From the NCBI GenBank assembly GCA_018649885.1, contig JABIHA010000020.1, forward strand, positions 62,001-126,000: a DNA stretch of 64,000 bases, written 5' to 3'. Shown piece by piece: positions 27,296 through 34,389 of this stretch; the stretch's first letter is position 1; every line of letters begins with the position of its first letter. The notes under the pieces were generated by a model that saw only the letters and a list, made by a program, of their open reading frames with translations, did no database searches and was not told the DNA's origin. A program made the position numbers and the translations under genes. This DNA comes from Bacteriovoracaceae bacterium. GTDB taxonomy: Bacteria; Bdellovibrionota; Bacteriovoracia; Bacteriovoracales; Bacteriovoracaceae.

Positions 27296-28597
27296 ATGAA
27301 AACAGCAAAATTAGCAATAAGCCTATTTGTTTGGGTCATTTCACTTACGTGCGGAGCAACTAATTATCAATTAACTGACGATCAAAAAGATAGTGCAGAA
27401 CTTAACTGCCAAGGATGGGCCCGCGAAAATATTCCGTATGTGGATGGGGAAGATTTTTGCAGGACTGGTTATGGATTAAGTGCAGGCGAGACCCTCGTTC
27501 CCTCTCCTGCACTTACAAGACCAACTCCCCCCGAAAAACCTAAGTGGCCAACCTATGCAGAGTATACAAATGAAGATGTATTTTTTAAAGATGGTCCCTC
27601 AGTTCCACAGGGAATGAGTAGAGCAACTGCCGCAGCAGGTGCTGTATACAAAAGAAGACAGCAGGCCTTTCAAATAGAAAACCGTGAGTACCAAAGGGAG
27701 CTTCATGCCTTTAACGATAACTTGAAACTTCCTCGTAAAATCTCAGATTTTTTTGCACTGGAAACGATGCCTCCAGCGTTTCAAAACCTTCTGAAATGCT
27801 CTCAGCTCTATAAAGGTGTCAATTCAAATAGTGTAGATCATGAAGCCTCTCTCAGATCACAATGTGATTACAGAAAACTAAATGCCAATAAAACTTATCT
27901 TGATAAACAATTCACTGCAATTTCTGAATGTGGAAAATACATGAAACAGGGAAATTACTGGAACAAAAGCCGAGTAGGAAATCTTACAATGGTTAAAGGA
28001 CAAAGAGGCTCAGTTGAAGGCTGTTTTGATAAACAACTACTTGGTGCCTTAAAACAAAAACCTCAACTTGAAGCTTGCATGACAAAAGCAAGAAAATCTC
28101 CTCTAGATGATCAAAGATCATTTCCTCTAGGTTATTGTAAGTCTATAAAAAATAGAAGCCACCTATTAAGCTTACGCTACACTGTATGTTCTGCCACACT
28201 AGATGAAGCAGGAAAATGGGATATTGAAAACGCTTTTAAATGTAATTTTGGTAATATTCATAGAGAGCTCCCTGAACTTTTGGCCCGTGACCAAAAAAGT
28301 GAATGTCTTGCTGATGGTGTTGGATGTGTTCCCGAATGCTTCAAGGGCCTTAAAGGATTTGGTTTGGCACACGAATTTAGTAAGTACTGTCCTGGACAAG
28401 TCAGATCTATCATCAGCTCTGAGATCAAAACCTGTATGAGATTGACACCAAGTCTCGACGCTTGCCTTGCAGTCAGACAGTACAACCAAAAAGACAATGG
28501 GGTAAGTAATCAAATCGTAGAAGGAGAGCAAGGACAAAAAGAAAGTCTCTACGCCAGGGGAGTAGATTTTTACCACTCAATCATGTCGAATGAATAA
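27296..28597 (+). CDS. Exported Cys-rich protein of unknown function
   Basis: 433 residues from the ATG at 27296 (GAGGAGAAAAACC before it), which yields a signal peptide MKTAKLAISLFVWVISLTCGA. A Pro-rich stretch near residues 70-90 is followed by a long domain with about 18 Cys distributed at regular intervals, often as C-x9-12-C, resembling repeated small helical disulfide hairpins. No family recognised. The gene ends at a good hairpin (28610..28646). Confidence 0.75.
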   Translation: MKTAKLAISLFVWVISLTCGATNYQLTDDQKDSAELNCQGWARENIPYVDGEDFCRTGYGLSAGETLVPSPALTRPTPPEKPKWPTYAEYTNEDVFFKDGPSVPQGMSRATAAAGAVYKRRQQAFQIENREYQRELHAFNDNLKLPRKISDFFALETMPPAFQNLLKCSQLYKGVNSNSVDHEASLRSQCDYRKLNANKTYLDKQFTAISECGKYMKQGNYWNKSRVGNLTMVKGQRGSVEGCFDKQLLGALKQKPQLEACMTKARKSPLDDQRSFPLGYCKSIKNRSHLLSLRYTVCSATLDEAGKWDIENAFKCNFGNIHRELPELLARDQKSECLADGVGCVPECFKGLKGFGLAHEFSKYCPGQVRSIISSEIKTCMRLTPSLDACLAVRQYNQKDNGVSNQIVEGEQGQKESLYARGVDFYHSIMSNE

Positions 28598-28609
28598 ATT
28601 CTTGAGATT

Positions 28610-28646
28610 CTTTGGACCATCTAAAATCATCATAAGTGGTCCAAAG
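28610..28646 (+). terminator. Perfect 10-bp hairpin
   Basis: Arms CTTTGGACCA and TGGTCCAAAG around a 17-nt loop, 12 bases after the stop at 28597. A T run follows only after another dozen bases. Confidence 0.65.
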
Positions 28647-28826
28647 CTTAAGCTCACTTTTTGAAAGTAAATTCGTTTGATAGTGATGAATGAAGATGCT
28701 AATATTTTCCTAGGTTAATTTTTCTTTCCTTCAAAAATCACCAATAAAAATCAATTTATATTCGAACCTAAATCATTTCAATATCGCATCCCTTACTTTC
28801 CAATAGTAGTATACAGGAGGTGGGAT

Positions 28827-29432
28827 ATGGATTTGGATAATCAACTAATCGAGCGTGATGGTGAGAATGTAATCAATGTGAGAGGTATGTATTTCGAGCA
28901 GGGAGATGTAATTGGGGAGACTTTTGCTAGGATCTCCATGTACAAAACCTTTAAAGAAAGTGAGCAGCAAAGTGAAATGGAACCTACACAGAATTCCATA
29001 AAAAAGGTATTACTTGCATCAAGTTTAAGAGATGAGCACTCAGGAAATGTACTTGCCTGGTCAAACGAATTTGCTAAATCCATAAGTGCAAACTTAGAAG
29101 TCGTTCATGTAGTTAAACCGGCAGCGATTTGGCAGATACTTTTAAACTTGAGTTCAGTAGAGGACAGTATTCGAGAAAATTTCAAGGAAGCAGAAATTAA
29201 AATGGGACAGATTATGAAATCTCTCCCCTATGCAGATGAGAGAATCAAGACCCATTTCACTTGCACAGATGCAGATGACATTGGTGACAAAATAATAAAA
29301 ATAGGTAAAAATGCTGGAGCTGATCTGATCATTTTTGAAGACCAGTCGAAACTTATGAACTCTCACATTTTAGATAAAGTTAGCTCTGAAAGTGGAATTC
29401 CTTTTGTAATAATAGGGAAAACCCACAATTAG
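28827..29432 (+). CDS. Universal stress protein (UspA) domain protein
   Basis: 201 residues with an excellent binding site AGGAGGTGGGAT before the ATG. After about 58 N-terminal residues without a recognised fold comes a UspA domain: KKVLLASSLRDEHSGNVLAW (first strand and helix), LEVVHVV, then GADLIIFEDQ and the final strand GIPFVIIGK. The usual ATP-binding G-x2-G-x9-G-S loop is not evident, so it may be a non-nucleotide-binding member. Cytoplasmic. Stands alone, ending at the bidirectional hairpin at 29451. Confidence 0.8.
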   Translation: MDLDNQLIERDGENVINVRGMYFEQGDVIGETFARISMYKTFKESEQQSEMEPTQNSIKKVLLASSLRDEHSGNVLAWSNEFAKSISANLEVVHVVKPAAIWQILLNLSSVEDSIRENFKEAEIKMGQIMKSLPYADERIKTHFTCTDADDIGDKIIKIGKNAGADLIIFEDQSKLMNSHILDKVSSESGIPFVIIGKTHN

Positions 29433-29450
29433 GGGCATCGAATTTTGAAT

Positions 29451-29480
29451 AAGGGTAAGTGCGATTTCACTTACCCTTTT
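29451..29480. terminator. Bidirectional intrinsic terminator
   Basis: Perfect 11-bp stem (AAGGGTAAGTG / CACTTACCCTT), 6-nt loop, followed by TTT on the plus strand. It serves the universal stress protein gene and, read on the minus strand, marks the end of the isonitrile operon. Confidence 0.85.
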
Positions 29481-29487
29481 TAATTGA

Positions 29488-29958
29488 CTACTTTACCATT
29501 CCAACACAGTCAGAAAGGACATACTTATCAAATACAACGGTGCTTAACTTCGGTTTAACGGCTAGGTCGATCACTCCATTACCAGAAGGTATTTTCAATT
29601 TTTCTCCGCCAACTTCAATTTCTTTCAGATCCACATACATGGAACCCTTAATGGATATATCAGGTGTACTTACGCCCGAGAAATCAAACTTTATCTGGGT
29701 AGCATCAGTGGTTTCATTTGTAAGAGAAATGTTGAACACATGAAATTGATTTCCAACAGAGGTGAGAACTCCTGAATATAGCGCTCCACCTGAGTGCCGG
29801 GCCGAAAATGAAATACTGATGGGAGTTCCACCAGAACCATTACTTAGACAGCTTACAGTGGCACTTCTTTGTTTCGTAGTAATCGCTCTAGAAATATCGA
29901 GTTCACTGGCCATGCCGGGCACTGAAATAAAAATAGCTAAAATTAAATTCTTCATCAT
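29488..29958 (-). CDS. Exported protein, last gene of the isonitrile operon
   Basis: 156 residues with signal peptide MMKNLILAIFISVPGMASE. AAGGAGAA precedes the tandem ATGs, and the first ATG overlaps the stop of the acetyltransferase-like gene (ATGA), so translation is coupled to the operon. The mature protein is beta-rich with two Cys (VSCLSNG and LSDCVGM) at the ends, which may form a disulfide. No family recognised. Its position suggests a role tied to the metabolite (carrier, anchoring or self-protection), but this is only inference from context. Confidence 0.75.
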   Translation of the reverse strand: MMKNLILAIFISVPGMASELDISRAITTKQRSATVSCLSNGSGGTPISISFSARHSGGALYSGVLTSVGNQFHVFNISLTNETTDATQIKFDFSGVSTPDISIKGSMYVDLKEIEVGGEKLKIPSGNGVIDLAVKPKLSTVVFDKYVLSDCVGMVK

Positions 29959-30599
29959 TTCTCCTTGTTTTTTGTATAAACCAAATAACGATGTACCTGG
30001 TCAGCATAATTGATTATTTTTTTTGAATGAGTCCAAAAAAAACATTGTTTTGAACCACCCTCGTGCGCCACATTGTTGACTAGCTCATGCAACTTTCGAC
30101 TATATTTTTGATTTCTATAGTTTTGGTGTACCACTCCACTTAACAAAACGGCCTCCCCTTTTGTGGTTCCGATAGTGACACAACTAATAGGAATATCATT
30201 TTCTAAAATATATCCCACTTTAAACTCAGCACTCAGATCAGGAAGAAAAGTCATCAGCCCTTTAAGAAAATCAACATCTTTTTTAAATCCATCATCCAAT
30301 AGGCTCCAGTACGCAGCTCTTTTGCTGGCCTCACTCAAGCTCTCTACCAAAAACTCGTCCCTTTTCTTTGATGGCCTTGTTGTAAAACTTGCCAAGTAAA
30401 AATTATTTCGTACTGTATATCCAGAGAATTCTTCAACGGGCTCCTCTAGCGCCTGAATCCTGTTAAAGTGATCCCCCCCAGTTTGCTGAAACCTTGGTGA
30501 CAAGATAGGATCTTTCATCTGGGGAACAAAGAAACAATTCTCCTGAACTCTAAAATTCACATAGGCTTGATTCCAATAGGAAATCATGGGGTGGTTCAT
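29955..30599 (-). CDS. GNAT-like acetyltransferase in the isonitrile operon
   Basis: 214 residues. The C-terminal 80 residues look like a GNAT fold: strand AVLLSGVVHQNYRNQKYSRKL resembles the GVxPxxRxxGxxxxL acetyl-CoA-binding motif A, followed by a helix and SKQCFFWTHS / YADQVHRYLVY as in motif B. The N-terminal half is unassigned. The start overlaps the P450 stop (ATGA) and the stop overlaps the next start, so it is embedded in the operon. A plausible role is N- or O-acylation of the isonitrile product or its precursor. Substrate unknown. Confidence 0.65.
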   Translation of the reverse strand: MNHPMISYWNQAYVNFRVQENCFFVPQMKDPILSPRFQQTGGDHFNRIQALEEPVEEFSGYTVRNNFYLASFTTRPSKKRDEFLVESLSEASKRAAYWSLLDDGFKKDVDFLKGLMTFLPDLSAEFKVGYILENDIPISCVTIGTTKGEAVLLSGVVHQNYRNQKYSRKLHELVNNVAHEGGSKQCFFWTHSKKIINYADQVHRYLVYTKNKEK

Positions 30600-31816
30600 T
30601 GCACTTTTTCCAATATCAACTGATCAAATCCAGAAAATGAAAGTGAATAGTGATCTCTACTGGCCATTTTCACCTTTAGGTGCGGATACTTGGTAATTAA
30701 GGTTTTAAAAAGTAAATTCATTTCCATTCTTGCTAGTTTTGCTCCTATGCAAAAATGAGCTCCATAACCATAGGCCATATGTTGAATGCCTTTTCTGTGT
30801 ATATTTATTTGCTCTCCATGGTCAAGACCCGTTCGATTGACACAATGATTTGAAATAAAAACGGTATCTCCTGCTTTAATATGTTGGTCCCCTATTTGTG
30901 TGGCCTGTCTTGCAACTCTAAAAATAAATGTAACAGCAGGATCAAAACGGTTATATTCTTCCAGAGCATTGGAAATTAGTGATGGATTGTTTTTCAATGC
31001 AATTTGGTCTTCCAAACTACTGGCCAGTAAGAACATATTATTACACATTTGATCAGTAGTGGTGACCTGTCCTGCTACCAGCATCATAATAGCTTGTGAA
31101 ATGATTTCGCCATCTGACAAATTAAACCTATCTTGGGCCTTGAGTAGCGAGGAGATGTAGTCTTCACCAGGCATTTGTTTTCTTTTTGCAATAAGCTCAG
31201 AAAAATAAGTTTTTAAGGTAGATGCAGCTTTATTGACTTTAATGCCGTCCTCATTTTCATAGCCAGTCCCCCCTCCGAAAAATGCAGTCATGGCGATGGA
31301 GTTATTATAGAATTCCACGCGGTCTTGTTCAGGAATACAAAATAGGTCTGCCAAAACAGTAGATGGAAGTCGCTTGGCCACATCATCACAAAAATTTACA
31401 TCTTTTTTTGATAGTGCACTTTCTAAAAGGGAATCTACGCTTATGGCAACTTTACTTCGAAACTTATCTAAAACGTGATCTTCAAAACCAAGCTGGGCGG
31501 CCTGTCTTTTCCTGCTATGATCTTCTCCATCACTCATTACCATCATTTTACTAACTACCGAAAAAAAGTCTTCAATCAGTGACAAATCCATATTGGGCAT
31601 TCTTGAGATAAAAAAGCTAGATCTATCCGCACTTAGTAGTGGGTTTTTGAGTGCCTCCATTGCCTCCCCTAAGTCAGTGACCACATGAAAATTACCAGCA
31701 GGCCAAAAATAAGGACGATTTTCAAAATTCACATGCCTAGAAAAATCATTGGGAAAGGTTGCAACATTTGCTTCTCTTTTAAATTGATGGAATGATTGCC
31801 CAGTTCTTTGTCTCAT
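30596..31816 (-). CDS. Cytochrome P450
   Basis: 406 residues, normal for a soluble bacterial P450. The haem-binding loop is YGYGAHFCIG with the thiolate Cys at about 356, the I-helix oxygen-activation motif appears as AGQVTTTDQ, and the K-helix ExxR as EYNR. P450s insert oxygen or couple aromatic rings using electrons from a ferredoxin or flavodoxin partner; no partner is encoded nearby. The gene starts 12 bases after isnB and is followed by an overlapping acetyltransferase gene, so it very likely modifies the isonitrile product. In yeast the related Dit1-Dit2 pair is an IsnA homologue plus a P450 that cross-links tyrosine derivatives, a suggestive parallel. Confidence 0.92.
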   Translation of the reverse strand: MRQRTGQSFHQFKREANVATFPNDFSRHVNFENRPYFWPAGNFHVVTDLGEAMEALKNPLLSADRSSFFISRMPNMDLSLIEDFFSVVSKMMVMSDGEDHSRKRQAAQLGFEDHVLDKFRSKVAISVDSLLESALSKKDVNFCDDVAKRLPSTVLADLFCIPEQDRVEFYNNSIAMTAFFGGGTGYENEDGIKVNKAASTLKTYFSELIAKRKQMPGEDYISSLLKAQDRFNLSDGEIISQAIMMLVAGQVTTTDQMCNNMFLLASSLEDQIALKNNPSLISNALEEYNRFDPAVTFIFRVARQATQIGDQHIKAGDTVFISNHCVNRTGLDHGEQINIHRKGIQHMAYGYGAHFCIGAKLARMEMNLLFKTLITKYPHLKVKMASRDHYSLSFSGFDQLILEKVQ

Positions 31817-31828
31817 TTTAGGTTCCTT

Positions 31829-32539
31829 TTATAGTACTTGAACTCTTTTGAAGCTCCTTCTAAGGTTTTCACCAAGACTATGCCTGCCGTGGATATAAGA
31901 AAAATTATCTACAATAAGAAGATCACCTTTTTTCCAAGTATGCTGGTAGATATGGTTTTCATCTCTCAGTAATTCCTCAATTCTCAAACACAAATTCTCA
32001 TTTCCTGAGAGGATGGTTCTAGTCACTGGATTTTTTTTGCTCTGAACGGGCAGAGCAAAACGAAGTATTTTTTCTCCAGTATCGGGGTGATTTTGTAAAA
32101 CAGGCACTTCTATGGAGCCTCCATAGTGGGCCAATTTTTCTGTCTTATATTCTAATTTCAGCTTTTGAAGTTGTTTTTTTTCATCACCAGAAAGCGCATG
32201 GTAAACCCCGCGGGTATCACAGAACATCCCCTCGCCTCCCGCACCACCAGAAGATTCAGTACAAAAAAAGATCAAGTACTTTGGCTCTTTTAAAAAAGCA
32301 CCATCCCAATGAAAAGGAACCTCTTCTTCTGAGAATAAGTAGTTTTTTGCTGAGGCGCTGAACTTCATTTCCATTATAGGTCCGAAATCCCATTCTAGTA
32401 GTGCCTTGTCTTTGCGTGAACTTAAAGTATGGGCCAATTCGAGAAGCTCTTGGTCATTAAAGCTTTGATTTTCAAGACAAACAATTCCTTTTGTGGTGAG
32501 TTCATTTGTGGTAAAATTAAAATTACTCGAAGTAGACAT
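31829..32539 (-). CDS. isnB: Fe(II)/2-oxoglutarate dioxygenase, PvcB/IsnB-like
   Basis: 236 residues from the ATG at 32539, preceded by GGTGGAAAAT, overlapping isnA by 17 bases. TauD/TfdA-fold metal ligands are visible: HWD (His77, Asp79) in VPFHWDGAF and the distal His in YIHGRHS near residue 217, with the 2-oxoglutarate-binding Arg in RRSFKR. In characterised isonitrile pathways PvcB/IsnB desaturates or oxidatively decarboxylates the isonitrile amino acid made by PvcA/IsnA, giving a vinyl isonitrile. Assignment as IsnB rests on the fold plus its position directly after isnA. Confidence 0.88.
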   Translation of the reverse strand: MSTSSNFNFTTNELTTKGIVCLENQSFNDQELLELAHTLSSRKDKALLEWDFGPIMEMKFSASAKNYLFSEEEVPFHWDGAFLKEPKYLIFFCTESSGGAGGEGMFCDTRGVYHALSGDEKKQLQKLKLEYKTEKLAHYGGSIEVPVLQNHPDTGEKILRFALPVQSKKNPVTRTILSGNENLCLRIEELLRDENHIYQHTWKKGDLLIVDNFSYIHGRHSLGENLRRSFKRVQVL

Positions 32540-33452
32540 ATTTTCCACCCAACTTCTTCTCCACCGCACCCATTTCAAGAGCTTCCCTTTTTTTCATCAG
32601 TTGATACTCTCCATCTCTTTTAACAACCACATTGTGCCAGGGCGTTGCCCACCTTTCTGAGGACGGAACAAGTTTCACTCCAAATTTTTTGTGCTCGATT
32701 GGATATGGGTGAATAGACAATCGTAGTGCCTCTTCAAAACAACTCGATAGCAGCTTATCCCAAGCGCCGGAACGTTGTATTAACTGATAGGCAAGGGTCT
32801 TGGATTCTTTTGCAACTTGATTTCTTGATAGATCACCTCGAAGAACATTCATATCCTCTTTTAAAAATCGGTGGAGTCCATTAAAAATATTTCTGTACTG
32901 ATAGTCTTCTCTTACCTTAAACTTAATATCCTCAATACTTTGTGAAAAATCATGACAGAACTCTTCTCTCATTGATTTGTAGCTCATGCTATTTTTGTAG
33001 TAATCATCAAGGTCATAGGTCTTTAAAAAAGAAAAACCATGAATTTCAATAATTTCGGAAATTTTGCTCTTATAGAGCTGTAGATCGTAATCACTTACAA
33101 AAACAATATCATTAAAAACACGCCCATCTGAGCAGATGGTGATTTCAATGCCTGGTCCATAAATTTTAGAAACTTCATGGCAAAAATCATTGAGAGTTTT
33201 CAAGGCCAGAATTTCACCTAAATCTGGAAGCGGGCCACTAGTCTTTTCTGGGTTTGAGCTCTTGGCCGGAAAAGCAGGAAGAATAAAAGTTAGCTTTTTG
33301 TCCTCAAGACATTGTTTGTACATCTTTCTATAAAGAGGAACACTCCAGTAGTCGATGTCGCCTGCTTTGCTTTCTGGTGTATTACTTAACTTTAATAGTA
33401 GAAAGAAAATCGTGCTTGCTAAATTTTCTTCACTTAAAATTGCTTGTTCCAT
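32523..33452 (-). CDS. isnA: Isonitrile synthase (PvcA/IsnA, Dit1 family)
   Basis: 309 residues, usual for the family. The ATG follows GGGAGGATAGAA. Family signatures are clear: FILPAFPAKSSNPEKTSG near residue 58, then PDLGE, the YGPGIEITICSDGRVFND block near 115, and a conserved basic C-terminal half (SERWATPWHN). PvcA/IsnA enzymes turn the amino group of Tyr or Trp into an isonitrile, using ribulose-5-phosphate as the one-carbon source. It heads an operon with isnB, a P450, a GNAT-like gene and an exported protein. The choice of Tyr or Trp cannot be decided from sequence by eye. Confidence 0.93.
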   Translation of the reverse strand: MEQAILSEENLASTIFFLLLKLSNTPESKAGDIDYWSVPLYRKMYKQCLEDKKLTFILPAFPAKSSNPEKTSGPLPDLGEILALKTLNDFCHEVSKIYGPGIEITICSDGRVFNDIVFVSDYDLQLYKSKISEIIEIHGFSFLKTYDLDDYYKNSMSYKSMREEFCHDFSQSIEDIKFKVREDYQYRNIFNGLHRFLKEDMNVLRGDLSRNQVAKESKTLAYQLIQRSGAWDKLLSSCFEEALRLSIHPYPIEHKKFGVKLVPSSERWATPWHNVVVKRDGEYQLMKKREALEMGAVEKKLGGKYVYFE

Positions 33453-33620
33453 TTCTATCCTCCCAAATTCCTGACGAGAGAATAATACTGAGAGGGAAAT
33501 AACAACACTTAATAAGAACGATGCTTATCATAGTCAATGCCTATAACGACACAACTTCCCATGCGACCATACTGAAGATCGGAGCGGATTTAAACTTCAA
33601 TTTGCTGGTATGTTCTTTGG

Positions 33621-34148
33621 CTACTCAGTCCAAGATCCGCCTGTACTGGTTTGCGAGCCTCTTCTTCCCCAATAATCAGAATTTCCATTGTATAAATTTG
33701 GGGTTTGGGGTTTTTCCCTATAGCTACAATCAAGCCTTTTGAAAACTTGAGTGGAGTTTCGAAGTAGTTTTACCTTTCCAGCACCATCAATACTAAAAGT
33801 GATTTCTTCACTTGGAGCACTCTCATAACTAATTCCTTCATCTATATAAGCACCTAGACTCTCCACTATGTCTCCCCAAACCTTGATTCCGAGAGCTTTA
33901 CACACATAATTAAAATCTCCAGAAGAATCAAGTTGTAGATCACTTTCAATACCCTCAATTTTAATTCTAAGTACGGGTGGAATAAAGGTAAGCTGGCTAA
34001 GATAAACTTGCTCGAGACTATTGTAACTTAATGCTACTATCTCATAGCATTCATCGCTAACTTCAAAACAGGCCATTTTGGTCTCTTCGGTATTACCAAA
34101 TAACTGGGTACTTGTGCTTAAAAGTAGTAAAATCAGTGCTAGCTTCAT
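33621..34148 (-). CDS. Exported protein of unknown function
   Basis: 175 residues with signal peptide MKLALILLLLSTSTQLFG. Four Cys in the mature part, two near the N-terminus (ACFEVSDEC), one in the middle and one in RLDCSY. The C-terminal 30 residues are Gly/Ser/Asn-rich and probably disordered. It lies 168 bases upstream of isnA in the same direction; that gap should hold the isn promoter, so it is probably not part of the operon. No family recognised. Confidence 0.7.
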   Translation of the reverse strand: MKLALILLLLSTSTQLFGNTEETKMACFEVSDECYEIVALSYNSLEQVYLSQLTFIPPVLRIKIEGIESDLQLDSSGDFNYVCKALGIKVWGDIVESLGAYIDEGISYESAPSEEITFSIDGAGKVKLLRNSTQVFKRLDCSYREKPQTPNLYNGNSDYWGRRGSQTSTGGSWTE

Positions 34149-34389
34149 AATTCCCCCAATATGACCAAATTATAGAGTTTGTACATTTTCTTCTCAGAGC
34201 TAATTCCTTCGTGGAAACTAAGACTATGAAAATACACATACTCAATAAATTTTATTTTTGCATTTCTTTATTCTAGGTAACTAAAGAGCAAAGATTGTGC
34301 CAAGTAACACATATAAAAAATCTCAAGTGTGGCATAAATTCTCTAAGTGTTTCAGTAAATGACTATGGGCATTGTCTGACTCTCGTGAT

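Noticed and set aside
29459..29743. 94-codon plus-strand frame beginning at the terminator
   Set aside because: Antisense to the last gene of the isonitrile operon and begins inside the terminator stem.
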